In this document: positions 1 to 10,157 of the stretch, piece by piece | Layout: every line of letters begins with the position of its first letter | Numbering within the stretch: position 1 is the stretch's first letter | NCBI GenBank assembly: GCA_001969505.1 | Contig: LSSK01000448.1 | Coordinates: forward strand, 1 to 26,091 | DNA from: Zancudomyces culisetae | Taxonomy: Eukaryota > Kickxellomycota > Harpellomycetes > Harpellales > Legeriomycetaceae | Direction of reading: 5' to 3' | DNA length: 26,091 nucleotides | Made by a program: the position numbers and the translations under genes | Notes under the pieces: generated by a model | Seen by the model: only the letters and a program-made list of their open reading frames with translations | The model's database searches: none | Told to the model about the DNA's origin: nothing

Positions 1-1040
1 GGGGTTTTTTTTTATGAATACTTTTATTTGTGTTTTATAGATATGTAATGGATTATTCTTATATTTATGTTTGTCTTTGAAGTCTGGATTTAAAAGTTCA
101 AGCTGGATCTTGGGAAGTGGATCAAGAGCTTAGAGGGTATAACAGAGAATAATAACACTGTTTACAACCAAGGGTCAATTCAACGCTAGTTTAACCGCTC
201 CTTTTCTTGGCTTTAGATTAAATTCTAAAACGACATGATTCGAACTTGAGTTTAGTAGATCAAGAAAAGCTAGATTGTTTTGTATGGTACGATCCTAGAC
301 CGCAGATAAAAGTGTTCATCTGAAAAAAGTATAGAAAAGAATACATTGTGAATACTAGAGGGGTATCAAGTGTTTGTGGATATTAGAATGTGAATAAGTA
401 GCGGTACTTTGATCAGCTAACTGATTTGTAGCGATTTATCTTGATGCAGATAAGTATAGACAAGTTGGAAAACAAAATGAATCACTAAGCTATAACCTAT
501 TTTTTAATATTATTTTTATTACATCAAAAGAATGGTAATGACTAAAAAGGTTTTATAAAAAAATGAAAAATAAGAGAAACCAGAGAAATAGTGGGGATTA
601 AAAGTTCGATTTCGACAATTTCATTCGCTTTTCATTCTGATTTTTTTCTTAGTTTTGGCAAGGATTAAGCTGATCAGTGATTAGCTGGATGTGTTAAAAT
701 AATAGATTATTTTTTGATAATCAATAAATTTCGAGCAATTCAATAAAATCCAAATAACCAAAAAAAAATCATAATGAAAAAAAGGGTCAGAAATTAGGTA
801 CTTGAACAAAATATTCAACTATAAACACAGCTTGAACCTAAACCACAAACTAAAAATACCAAAACACAAATTGTTGAAATTGAATTGTAGAATTAGTAAA
901 CTCAACAACGATCTATAAACACAAAAATATAGGAGAAAAAGCTCATCTTTAGTTGTTGGACGGACAAATCTGAAAAAGTAAACAAAACTATTGGAAGCAA
1001 GAGAAAAAAAGAGAAAAGGAAAAAGGAAAACAAGCGCAAA
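1..1040. other. Non-coding region upstream of ARO1
   Basis: No convincing open frame is present on either strand; the two short minus-strand frames between 819 and 1120 are antisense to the ARO1 leader and start. The DNA is AT-rich, and the last 60 bases before the ARO1 ATG are purine-rich (mostly A with some G), as in many yeast 5' leaders. I looked for a canonical Gcn4 site (TGACTCA), expected for an amino-acid biosynthesis gene, and saw none; TGACTA near 540 and TGAGTT near 248 are only partial. A short upstream ATG frame lies at 774-797. Nothing shows where a gene to the left ends. Confidence 0.6.
774..797 (+). other. Possible 7-codon upstream ORF before ARO1
   Basis: An ATG at 774 opens seven codons followed by TAG at 795-797, 244 bases upstream of the ARO1 ATG. 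It would matter only if the ARO1 transcript starts upstream of 774, which the sequence alone cannot show. Short AT-rich frames of this kind arise easily by chance. Confidence 0.15.
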
Positions 1041-4000
1041 ATGGCAAAATCCAAACAACTTGCGAGGATGACAAAAGAAGAGGGCCACGAAGGAGTGGTA
1101 AAGGTGTCAGTGTTGGGCAAGGACTCGATTATTTTGGGTCGAAATATGCACAGCTATATTTGGGACGACTTGTTGAACAACTTGGCGTATTCAACTACGT
1201 TTGTGTTGATTACCGATAGCAACTTGCAGCGCCTACATATGAAAAAGTATGTAGAAACCTTCAACCAAGCTATTGAAGCCAAATACGGGAAAACTGGTGA
1301 CCAAGGTGCGAGCACTGCTGGAAGTGGCAGCGTAGAGCGACCGAGGCTACTGACGCTTGTTATCAAGCCTGGCGAATCGTCAAAGAACCGAAGCACCAAG
1401 GCTGAGCTTGAAGATTGGATGTTGAAGGAAGGGTGTACTAGAGACACCGTTGTTATGGCTTTGGGTGGTGGAGTTATTGGTGATTTGGTGGGATTTGTAG
1501 CGGCTACGTTTATGCGAGGAGTGAGATTTATCCAGCTACCGACCTCATTACTGGCAATGGTGGACTCAAGTGTTGGAGGAAAGACAGCCATTGATACAGA
1601 TCACGGAAAAAACTTGATTGGAAGTTTCTGGCAGCCCGAGCGAGTGTACATGGACATGGCAGTGCTCACTACGTTGCCAGAGCGTGAGTTTGCCAATGGA
1701 ATGGCAGAAGTAATCAAAAGCGCTGCAATTTGGAGTATGGAGGAGTTTGAGGTATTGGAGCGAAGCCGTGAAAACATCAGAAGAGCATTGAAGGGAGGGG
1801 ATAAAGAAGGTAAGAGTGAAAGCGAGAAGGAGGATCAAGAACTGTTGCTAAGAGTAGTTTCATCGTCGGTACGGATGAAAGCTCATGTAGTTACAGTTGA
1901 CGAGCGGGAATCAGGGTTGCGGGGGCTTTTGAATTTTGGACACACGCTTGGGCATGCGTTGGAGGCCATTGTGACACCGTACATGCTGCACGGAGAGTGT
2001 GTGTCAATTGGATGCGTGTTGGAAGCCGAGCTGTCACATAGACTTGGATATATGAATGCTAACAGCGTAGGCAGATTAGCAAAGTGTTTCAAACAGTACG
2101 AGCTTCCGATTTCATACGAAGAGGCATACGTAAGCAAAATGGTTCCACCGCAAGTACTTAAGCGGGTGACATTGGAAAACATGATGAACACAATGAAGGT
2201 AGATAAAAAGAATGTAGGAAATAAGAAACGAGTTGTTTTGCTTTCAGAGATTGGAGACACGGTTGAGGAACAGGCGTCACGTGTAGAGGACGATGTAGTA
2301 CGCGAAGTGTTGGCAAAGTCGGTTGAAGTGTTTGGAATTGAAAGCACCGAGCAGTTGCAAAAGCGACAAGGCGTTGGTAAAGGGGGAGATGAGGATAGTG
2401 CGGTAGTAATAATTCCGCCAGGCAGTAAATCTATATCTAACAGAGCACTTATCTTGGCAGCACTGGGTAAAGGAAAATGTAAGATACACAACATGTTACA
2501 TAGTGACGATACTCAGGTGATGCTGGATGCGCTAGTGGCAATGGGTGCATGTAAAGTCAGTTGGGAGCAGGAGGAGGCAGAAGACCAGCAAACGGAGGAG
2601 GTATTGGTGATCGAAGGAGGAGGGGGTGAAGGTTTGGTGGTTCCTGATCGCGAGTTGTACCTTGGAAATGCAGGTACTGCGGCTCGATTCTTAACTACGT
2701 TTGTTAACTTGATAGTTACAGAACAAGAAAAAACCACAGTGCTTACTGGTAACTCGCGAATGAAGGAGAGGCCAATTGGGGCACTTGTAGATGCGCTGCG
2801 AAGCAATGGATGTGAAATCGAGTATCAAGAAAAGAAGGGAAGTCTTCCGCTGAAAGTACGTAATAGCACCAAGGGATTACCAGGGGGCAAGGTGGAACTT
2901 TCAGCATCAATTAGTTCACAGTATGTATCGTCGTTATTGATGTGTGCACCATACGCACAGCAGGAAATCGAATTGGAATTGGTTGGTGATCAAGTGATAT
3001 CACAAAGTTACATTGATATGACGATCGCAATGATGTCTGCGTTTGGAGTGAATGTGGAAAAGTTGGGAGATAAAAACACACACCGTTACCGAATTCCAAA
3101 GAGCAGCTACACAAATCCAGCTGAATACCGGGTCGAGAGTGACGCAAGTTCAGCTACGTATCCATTAGCACTTGCCGCAATTACAGGAACCAAGTGCACA
3201 ATTCCAAACATTGGTTCGGGCTCACTTCAGGGCGATGCCAAGTTTGCAGTTGATGTGTTGCGACCAATGGGATGCGATGTTGTACAGACAAAGAACTCGA
3301 CAACAGTGCAAGGACCAGCATTGGGAGGTCTAAAGCCGCTTCCGATGATTGATATGGAGCCTATGACAGATGCATTTTTGACAGCAACAGCATTGGCGGC
3401 GGTGGCAACGGCGGGAAAAGAAGGCACAGAGTCTATAACAAAGATTAGAGGAATTGCAAACCAGCACGTCAAGGAGTGTGATCGGATAGTCGCATTGTCT
3501 ACTGAGTTGGCAAAGCTGGGAATCAAGACAGAAGTGGATCCAGATGGAATAGATGTAAAAGGTATCAGCTTGGACGAACTGAATGACAAGGCAAGAGAAA
3601 AGCAAAGAAACGAGACATCAGTAGTTATCCATTGTTATGATGATCACCGTGTGGCTATGAGTTTGAGTGTGTTGGCATCAGTGGTTAGACCAGGATTGGT
3701 ATTTGACGAACGAAGATGTGTGGGGAAGACTTGGCCTCAATGGTGGACTGCGCTAACCACCAAGTACAAGATTTGTATTCGTGGATGTGATATTCCTACC
3801 TCATCATCATCATCAGCACCAGAATTGACAGCAGCGGCAGCAACTGAGGTTAAAACAAGTGATAAAAAAGAGATTGAGAAAAAGACAGATTCAATTTTGA
3901 TCATTGGAATGCGAGGAGTCGGTAAATCCACACTAGGTTTAGAGATGGCCAATGTGTTGGGATACAATTTTATTGATATGGACACGTATTTAGAAGAGCA

Positions 4001-6383
4001 GCACAAAAAGACAATTCCAGAAATCATAGCAGATGATGGATGGGATGGATTCCGTACGGCCGAAGCCAAGTGCCTTGCAACCGTTTTAAGCAACAAAGAC
4101 ACAAATAAAAACACGGTAATATCGTGTGGTGGTGGGTTATTGGAAAACAAGCTATCTTCCGAACTGGTGATGGCGTGGAAAAATGTGGGGAATTTCGTGT
4201 TGCATTTGTATGCGGATATCAACCAAGTTAGTGAATATTTGGGACGTGACAAAACACGTCCTGCTTACAAACTCGGCGAGTCTCCACAGGAAGTATTTGC
4301 TCGTCGGTTGGCAGACTACAAGCGCCACAGCACACATACACTGTATGTGCATTCCGAACCAGAATTTGGATGGGGTCAAATGGTTGATGATGCAGTTCGA
4401 ATGATTCAGTTTGTTACAGCTGGTACAAACGTCATTCAAAATCTCAGCTCGTTGCAGCGTTCATTCTTTGTATCGCTTACGTGTGCTGATGTTTGCGAGT
4501 ATACCAAAGAACAGATTGGCGATATAACAGCTGGATGTAATGCAGTGGAGTTGCGAGTAGATTTGCTTCTAAACGATTCACGATTCTCTGCCAACAAGGA
4601 TTCTGCAGGCAAGGATTTGCTAGGGTCCGAGCAACAGGTTGAAGACTTTGAACTGTATGTACTGCAGCAAGTTGCAGCTCTGCGTCGACGTACCAGCTTG
4701 CCAATCGTTTACACAGTGCGATCAAAGAGCCAAGGTGGCAATTTCCCAAATAACCAGCAGCTAATAGAGCGACTACTCATACGTGGCGTTGAGTTTGGCT
4801 GTGAGTACATCGATGTGGAAATGGGTGGTTACGACTCCGAAACCCCAGCGGACTGCAGTTTATTGATTTCAGTTTCCACCACTACTCGAAAATCTGCCTA
4901 TTACAAACACTCTCAGATCTTGGCTTCGTACCATGACCCAACTGGCCTAAACCTGCGATGGACTATAACCACTGGTTCGGCTCTGGATCACCTCAAGTCG
5001 TACCTATGGCACATCAACAAATATGCCGATATTGGCAAACTGGTTTCGTTTGCTTGGGATTGGGACGACAACCTACGTGCCGTTATCTTTGCCAACAAAC
5101 TTCGCACATCCGCTGCAAACAAACCTCTGATAGTCATCAACATGAGCTATGTTGGCCAGTTCTCACGTATCCTCTGTCCGCTACTGACTCCTGTTACCCA
5201 TCCTTCCATTAAGACTCCTGCTGCTCCCGGCCAACTGTCCGTTGCCCAAATCCACCACACCTTACATACTATGGGTGCTCTACCTTCCAAACGCTTTTAT
5301 TTGTTTGGCGATCCTATCTCCAAATCTCCAAGTCCCGCAATGCACAATGCAGCCTTTGAGTACTTGGGTCTGCCGCACAACTACTCGTTATACCCTGTCA
5401 ACTTGGGCGAGCTAGATGCCCAGAAACTCAAGGAATTCGCGGGTAAAGTCCTGCGCGGCTGCAATGGTGGAACTGGTAGCGGTGGGGAAAATAAAGTGAA
5501 CTGTGGCTATGTGTTTGGTGGTGCAAGTGTCACTATTCCCAACAAACAGTCCATCATTCCTTTGTTGGATGAACTCACTGATGCTGCAAAGGCCATTGGT
5601 GCTGTGAACACTATCATCCCTATCATCAGGACTCGTCTACCCTCAACTTCTGATTCTAAATGTTCCTATAACGTCCCACACTCTGCTCATGCAGCTCCTC
5701 TATACATTGATCGTAACCTTCTCAAGATGGTTGGTGACAATACTGATTATTTGGGAATGATCTCGTGCATAAAAAACGCAAATTCTTTGCTCTCTACACC
5801 GCTCTCTCTCAACACTGTCGGTACTAACAATTCTCTTTCGGCTCTTGTTATTGGTGCTGGCGGAACTTCTCGTGCCGCTATTTACGCTCTTCACAAATTA
5901 AATGTTGCCAACATCTACTTGTACAACCGCACTCTGGAAAATGCCGAAAAATTGGCTTCATCCATCGATTTTACTCATGTCACAGTCTTGTCCTCACTAT
6001 CAGACCCACAACTCTTGCCTGCTCATCCCTTCGGCATCATCATTTCCACCATTCCAGCTCCTTCCCAATCCACAGTCGATTCCTCTGACTACCCCTCTCA
6101 TCTATTCTCCCGTTCTGCCTCACAAACAGCTGGCAGTAACAATCAGAGTAGCAATGAAGGCATTGTTCTCGACATGGCATATACTGCTGGCTCAACCCTA
6201 ACCCCACTCCTCACTCACGTACAGACTTCCCATCCATCCTGGAAACTCATCACTGGTCTACAGGTTTTGATTGCTCAGGGTGTTGAGCAGTTCAAACTCT
6301 GGAATGGTCCTGAGTGCGCACCCCCTGTACGCCAGATGACCGAGGCTGTCTATGCCTTCAACTCTTTGTCTCTACAAAAATGA
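1041..6383 (+). CDS. ARO1: Pentafunctional AROM polypeptide
   Basis: This cytosolic enzyme carries out shikimate-pathway steps two to six, from DAHP to EPSP. Domains in order: 3-dehydroquinate synthase (about 1-440; nucleotide-binding GGGVIGDLVGF at 142-152, metal-site histidines H301 and H305 in HTLGHALE); EPSP synthase (about 450-918; PGSKSISNRA at 460 with K463, then GNAGTAARF, NSRMKERP and DDHRVAMS); shikimate kinase (about 945-1125; Walker A GMRGVGKST with K962); type I 3-dehydroquinase (about 1139-1390; likely catalytic H1298 and Schiff-base K1333); shikimate dehydrogenase (about 1412-1780; SKSPSPAMHN at 1427, likely catalytic K1502 and D1566, NADP loop GAGG at 1605). All key residues are present, so all five activities should work. 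At 1780 aa it is longer than S. cerevisiae Aro1 (1588 aa), through low-complexity inserts at about 82-100 and 1473-1486 and a Ser/Ala/Lys-rich linker at about 918-948. No intron is needed. Strand composition changes sharply partway along. Confidence 0.98.
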   Translation: MAKSKQLARMTKEEGHEGVVKVSVLGKDSIILGRNMHSYIWDDLLNNLAYSTTFVLITDSNLQRLHMKKYVETFNQAIEAKYGKTGDQGASTAGSGSVERPRLLTLVIKPGESSKNRSTKAELEDWMLKEGCTRDTVVMALGGGVIGDLVGFVAATFMRGVRFIQLPTSLLAMVDSSVGGKTAIDTDHGKNLIGSFWQPERVYMDMAVLTTLPEREFANGMAEVIKSAAIWSMEEFEVLERSRENIRRALKGGDKEGKSESEKEDQELLLRVVSSSVRMKAHVVTVDERESGLRGLLNFGHTLGHALEAIVTPYMLHGECVSIGCVLEAELSHRLGYMNANSVGRLAKCFKQYELPISYEEAYVSKMVPPQVLKRVTLENMMNTMKVDKKNVGNKKRVVLLSEIGDTVEEQASRVEDDVVREVLAKSVEVFGIESTEQLQKRQGVGKGGDEDSAVVIIPPGSKSISNRALILAALGKGKCKIHNMLHSDDTQVMLDALVAMGACKVSWEQEEAEDQQTEEVLVIEGGGGEGLVVPDRELYLGNAGTAARFLTTFVNLIVTEQEKTTVLTGNSRMKERPIGALVDALRSNGCEIEYQEKKGSLPLKVRNSTKGLPGGKVELSASISSQYVSSLLMCAPYAQQEIELELVGDQVISQSYIDMTIAMMSAFGVNVEKLGDKNTHRYRIPKSSYTNPAEYRVESDASSATYPLALAAITGTKCTIPNIGSGSLQGDAKFAVDVLRPMGCDVVQTKNSTTVQGPALGGLKPLPMIDMEPMTDAFLTATALAAVATAGKEGTESITKIRGIANQHVKECDRIVALSTELAKLGIKTEVDPDGIDVKGISLDELNDKAREKQRNETSVVIHCYDDHRVAMSLSVLASVVRPGLVFDERRCVGKTWPQWWTALTTKYKICIRGCDIPTSSSSSAPELTAAAATEVKTSDKKEIEKKTDSILIIGMRGVGKSTLGLEMANVLGYNFIDMDTYLEEQHKKTIPEIIADDGWDGFRTAEAKCLATVLSNKDTNKNTVISCGGGLLENKLSSELVMAWKNVGNFVLHLYADINQVSEYLGRDKTRPAYKLGESPQEVFARRLADYKRHSTHTLYVHSEPEFGWGQMVDDAVRMIQFVTAGTNVIQNLSSLQRSFFVSLTCADVCEYTKEQIGDITAGCNAVELRVDLLLNDSRFSANKDSAGKDLLGSEQQVEDFELYVLQQVAALRRRTSLPIVYTVRSKSQGGNFPNNQQLIERLLIRGVEFGCEYIDVEMGGYDSETPADCSLLISVSTTTRKSAYYKHSQILASYHDPTGLNLRWTITTGSALDHLKSYLWHINKYADIGKLVSFAWDWDDNLRAVIFANKLRTSAANKPLIVINMSYVGQFSRILCPLLTPVTHPSIKTPAAPGQLSVAQIHHTLHTMGALPSKRFYLFGDPISKSPSPAMHNAAFEYLGLPHNYSLYPVNLGELDAQKLKEFAGKVLRGCNGGTGSGGENKVNCGYVFGGASVTIPNKQSIIPLLDELTDAAKAIGAVNTIIPIIRTRLPSTSDSKCSYNVPHSAHAAPLYIDRNLLKMVGDNTDYLGMISCIKNANSLLSTPLSLNTVGTNNSLSALVIGAGGTSRAAIYALHKLNVANIYLYNRTLENAEKLASSIDFTHVTVLSSLSDPQLLPAHPFGIIISTIPAPSQSTVDSSDYPSHLFSRSASQTAGSNNQSSNEGIVLDMAYTAGSTLTPLLTHVQTSHPSWKLITGLQVLIAQGVEQFKLWNGPECAPPVRQMTEAVYAFNSLSLQK
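3798..3890 (+). other. Low-complexity EPSPS-shikimate kinase linker
   Basis: Within ARO1, about 30 residues join the EPSP synthase and shikimate kinase domains. They start with five serines encoded by consecutive TCA codons, continue through an Ala run and end in a Lys/Glu-rich stretch. The TCA run is a microsatellite that could vary in length between strains without disturbing either folded domain. Confidence 0.6.
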
Positions 6384-6540
6384 GCAGGGAACATGGTTTT
6401 TGGAGGATGAGTGTTTTCTTTTTTTCTTTAGCTGCTCGTTTTCGTGCATTTATTCATTTTACCTATTCTGAGCTTCTCTCGTGATTTTGAATTTGAGTTA
6501 AAAACTTAATTTTATGCCAATAATAATTCTTTGAATATTA

Positions 6541-6590
6541 TCCACCCCTCCTCCTCCTGCTCCCCATCCTCCTCCCCCTAAACTTCCCAA
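6541..6590 (+). repeat. Pyrimidine-rich CCT-repeat tract
   Basis: The plus strand is almost entirely C and T here, with repeated CCT units and several CCCC runs. It lies in the ARO1-downstream spacer. Such tracts can exclude nucleosomes or bind regulators, but no function is shown by sequence alone. Confidence 0.5.
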
Positions 6591-6812
6591 TCCACGATTA
6601 TTACCTAATTCACCATCAAAACGTTACTTACATTTATTTTTATTTTCCCAATGAATAGCCCAAAACTATTATGCGTATATCACGTATAAAGATATAATCC
6701 AAATTTGGCAAATTCTATGAAAATATATTCTCGCTATATATTTCTACTGTTTCTTGTACAAAGTAGTAGAAATGAAGTTTATTTATAGCTTTCTTCTTGG
6801 TTAACCCGTAAC

Positions 6813-6820
6813 TATATATA
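6813..6820 (+). promoter_or_regulatory. TATA-like element upstream of the Ser/Asn-rich gene
   Basis: TATATATA lies 43 bases before the ATG at 6864, and a second TATATAT lies at 6735-6741, about 120 bases upstream. The farther one is at a more usual distance for a yeast TATA box. This is a pattern call only. Confidence 0.3.
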
Positions 6821-6863
6821 CTTGGAATAGAAAAATACGTATAAAAATATACATAATTCAAAA

Positions 6864-9800
6864 ATGAAAAAAAGCAAAAATTTCAATAGCCTGCTAGGAA
6901 TTAACCCGAACCCACTTGACACGATCCCAGCCTCGAATTCGAATTCGGATTCGGATTCGGACTCCGACTTGAACTCGGATTCAGGTTCAAACTCGAGGTC
7001 CGATTCAAATTTTGTTGCTTCCTCATCCTCTTATCAACAATACCCACAACCACCCCCACAAGAAAACTCCAAACACGCCCTACAACAGCAAAAACAACAA
7101 CAACTGCAACTAGAAGAGAAAGAAGAGAAAGAAGAGAAAGAAATTAACGGGGTCGGCCACGAAAAAACGAAATTTAGTGTCGGTCTTTCGTCTAGTGAAA
7201 GTGATAGTGATAGTGAAAGCGAAAGTGATAGTGACAGTGATAATAATAATAATAATATTGATAATGATATTGATAGTAAAAGCACAAGTGAAAATGAAAA
7301 CAAAAACGAATACAATAAAAAGTATGGACATGGACACGGACACCAGAACACAAATCTGACAAACCAAAACACCTCTTCGAATCCACATCTTACAAATGCC
7401 AAATTTTCAAAAACCACTTCGTTTGGCAATCTCAACACAATGGCCGCTAATAACTCCCAGAATCTCGACACTGCAGTAGCTTCTGACATTTCTTCATATA
7501 ATGAAACTGCCAAGAAATTGAACGAAAGCCTTAATGGACATTTGGATACCAATGCTGATGTTGATGCTGATACTGATCCAAATGTAGGTGTGAATATAGA
7601 TCCAGTTGAGGAAACAATCGTTCATTTGAATCAAACTCAACTTGAGAACAGAAATGATAATGAAAATGAAAATGAAAATGATAGAGGCAAAAAACTCTTT
7701 ACAGTATCCTCTTCTTCATTTTCTTCAGGCTCCTCCACACCCTCCCCAAATCTCATGCCTAATTCCAATCAAAACTCAACCCCCGTTTCTGCTTCTGGCC
7801 CTGGTTCAAAACCAAATTCAAACCCAAACCCAAACTCAAGCCCAAATCTAGATTCCGAGCTTAAATCAGATGTCCATCCCAATGCTTTGAGTAGAGAAGG
7901 AGAGGATTTACACGACTCAGGCTCAACCACCTCCAAAAATAGAAGCATTCATGGTATATCTGAACTAGATAACAAAGCTCAACAAAAGTCCAATCAATTC
8001 GATACCACCAACAACACCTTGGAGAAAAAGACTTCTCTTGAGAGGGCCAAAACCGCCGAAATTACTAATTCTGCTCTTAATCTTAAAAATACCAGCTCCG
8101 GCACGAATCTCCTAAAGACACTCCATAAAACCAACAAAAACAGTAGTAGCAGAGCTTCCATTGCCTCTATTACTACCGCTACAATTGCCACCGCTATTCC
8201 TACTACTACTACCACGACTACAGCTGTTTCGGTATCTGCCCCATCAAATTCTATTAATGATCCTAACACTATTAAAAATTCCACCACAAACTCTGATAAC
8301 AGTAATAACCTCGCTGGTACTAGAAAGCTGTCAAACTCAAAAACTACATCTTACTATAACACTAAACGACTACTGCATTCGATCAGCAAAATATCTACCA
8401 ACAGTACCACAAATACCACTGCAACTCGTTCGCCCCTCTCTGGTCGGTCTTCGGCGTATTCACACACTTCGCCATCAATTGTAGCGGAAGCAGGGGCAGT
8501 TGGTGATTCTGGAAGATTACAACGTCCACACCTTGAACGAGCCACATCGAAGTTTGGAAATTTGATTCCTACTCAGCATCCTCAACACGATTCGGTGGGT
8601 AAATCCGGCAATTCTAGCAATGCTAGTTATAAAAAACCAAAAAGATTTTTACCAAGAGCTTCAACAACAACAGATGCAAAAATACAACAGCAACTACAAC
8701 AACAACAACATCATCATCATATCCAACAGGAACAACTATCACCCGTTCTACGATCTGCTAGTCTAAGCACCTCATCGAGATGGCAGCAAGATCTAGACTA
8801 CCTCACAAGCAGCGTTCAGAGACAATACCAGCGTGAGAGAGAACTAGGGATGTTGGAAGCCGAGCAGGAGCACAACCTGGAAATGGCCATGAAATACACC
8901 TGCATTCGTTCGCTTCATCAGGTCGAAACTATAAGTTCTGCCCTTATGCTCAACGCTCCAGTAAAAAACAATATTTCCAGCACGACCATGACTGCTAGCA
9001 GTCCTCATAGCGACCTCAGAGTTACTCATGACAGTGATTCCTTTGATAGTGGTAGTGGTAGTGGTGTTGGTGGTGATTCTAATGCTATACAACTTTCGAC
9101 GAATAAAATATACAGAGATATAGATGATGCCTATACCTTTGTGGCTCAACGCAGCGACCCCCTTGCATCATCGAAGCAAAGATCGAAAAAACTGTTGCAA
9201 GTTTTTAAAGACTTGTCAAATTTCTCGACAGATACCACCATCAACCATAGCAGTGAGAATAGCAACAACAATAGCAATCTTGGGAACAGCACAAATGCTA
9301 ATGGTGATATCACTAATGCAAATAACTTTACTGAGAAGCAGAATTCTTGTATTCTGCCTCCCAGTCTCGACTACTTTCTTGGTACAAACAGCTACAGTGG
9401 CTATTACCCTACGTATGGTAGCCAAAGTCATTCTTATTCTCATGGCAATCCATATGGCTATGGAGGAAGCTCTTACTCGCTTGACAAGACCAAAAAGATT
9501 CCAGTCTGGCTTCAGCCTCTTCCTCGGGAAATACACGACATTTATTATTCAACAGACCCAGGTATGTTAACTTTTGTTGTTACTTTAACAGTTTTTTATT
9601 AACGTCCATTTCCCTTTGCTGTTGTTATTGTTGTTTATATTCACCCGTTGCTTTTAAATTTGTAGATTCACCTGTCAGAGATGATAGAATACCACACGAA
9701 CCTCCTCACCTAAAGTTTTTGAATTCCAGAGCTGCAGAACTCAAGATGGCTATGCGACAAAACGCTGCTGCGTCCAAGGAAAAAATCGTTGCACCGCCCA

Positions 9801-9922
9801 GGCTAATAACTTCGTCTATTTCAGCTCTGGAAACATGGAAAGGAAGACGTGTTCCTGGGTTGGTTAATTTGAACTGTTATATCGGCGATGCTGGTTCCAC
9901 ACTTTTAAATCGGCAGAATTGA
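6864..9922 (+). CDS. Low-complexity Ser/Asn-rich protein, spliced
   Basis: I do not recognise this protein. The coding sequence joins 6864-9561 to 9666-9922, giving 984 aa. The first exon read alone stops at 9602, inside the intron; joining the exons after the first base of codon 900 restores an open frame that reads YSTDPDSPVRDDR across the junction. Residues 1-300 are dominated by Ser-Asp, Ser-Glu, Asn-Glu and Asn-Pro runs, and a Thr-rich run sits near 430-450. A Gln/His stretch (QQQQHHHH) lies near 612-622. A charged, probably helical segment with QRQYQRERELGMLEAEQEHN spans about 640-690. The last 110 residues are more complex, include KKIPVWLQPLPREIHDIYY and end in LNRQN, and are the best candidate for a conserved domain. 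There is no signal peptide and no clear membrane segment, so it is probably cytosolic or nuclear. The disordered, Ser-rich make-up would suit a phosphorylated scaffold or regulator, which is inference. Confidence 0.8.
6939..7003 (+). repeat. GATTCG-type repeat encoding Ser-Asp/Ser-Asn
   Basis: Imperfect hexamer repeats (GAATTC/GATTCG/GACTCC variants) encode alternating Ser with Asn or Asp near the N-terminus of the Ser/Asn-rich protein. The repeat stays in frame because its unit is two codons. Confidence 0.6.
7194..7278 (+). repeat. GATAGT/GAAAGT/AAT microsatellite
   Basis: Runs of GATAGT and GAAAGT hexamers pass into AAT trinucleotides. They encode an acidic Ser-Asp/Ser-Glu stretch and then Asn-rich residues. 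The repeat also opens spurious frames on both strands, which are not genes. Confidence 0.6.
9562..9665 (+). other. Spliceosomal intron, 104 nt
   Basis: The donor is GTATGT at 9562-9567, the budding-yeast consensus. The acceptor is TTTGTAG ending at 9665. A TATTAAC at 9597-9603 differs by one base from the TACTAAC branch-point consensus and lies 62 bases before the acceptor G. The intron is phase 1 and contains an in-frame stop at 9600-9602. Removing it opens the frame to 9922. A nearer AACAG at 9587-9591 would leave a 30-nt intron and an immediate stop, so it was rejected. Confidence 0.85.
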
Positions 9923-10157
9923 TTGCGTCTACCGTTGGAAAAGTGATCAACTCAGTGGGTGGATATTGCCATAATTAACTATGTATCTCCTTTAATTCTT
10001 TGGCTAGGTTGTATTTTAATATTATTTTATATATCGCATTTTCTTTGATGAAATATATAATTTCTACATAATTTATCTAGAATCAAGAAAAGTTCTACAC
10101 AATAATGCTACTTGTATAAAAAAAAAAGAGTTTTATTAATCTATAAAAATATTTGGT
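9923..10157. terminator. Shared 3' region of two convergent genes
   Basis: This 235-bp AT-rich spacer separates the stop codons of two genes that run towards each other. It holds TTTTATATA-like and A-run sequences on both strands, as expected for yeast polyadenylation regions, including an A10 run near 10119. Transcripts from the two sides may overlap. Confidence 0.45.

Larger units (their letters stand above)
6384..6863. other. ARO1 3' region and promoter of the next gene
   Basis: This 480-bp spacer lies between two co-directional genes. It starts with T-rich DNA expected for a yeast 3' end, followed by a strongly pyrimidine-biased tract with CCT repeats at about 6541-6590, which contains CCCCT (a stress-response-element core). 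AT-rich DNA with two TATA-like stretches follows. No gene is visible in it. Confidence 0.5.

Noticed and set aside
225-255. Possible tRNA B box on the minus strand (GTTCGAATC)
   Set aside because: The flanking bases do not pair as a T stem, and no A box or acceptor stem is found at the right spacing.
1551-1988. Reassignment of CTG to Ser or Ala, as in some yeasts
   Set aside because: CTG codons 171 and 316 of ARO1 fall at positions that are conserved Leu in AROM proteins (SLLAMVDSS and LHGECVSIG).
7034-7552. Long minus-strand frame antisense to the Ser/Asn-rich gene
   Set aside because: It arises from the hexamer repeats, which are open in several frames, and translates to runs of Leu/Ser/Ile/Val typical of such shadows. 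The plus-strand gene explains the region.
9562-9591. 30-nt intron ending at AACAG
   Set aside because: It is too short for a spliceosomal intron, and splicing there leads straight into a TAA stop.
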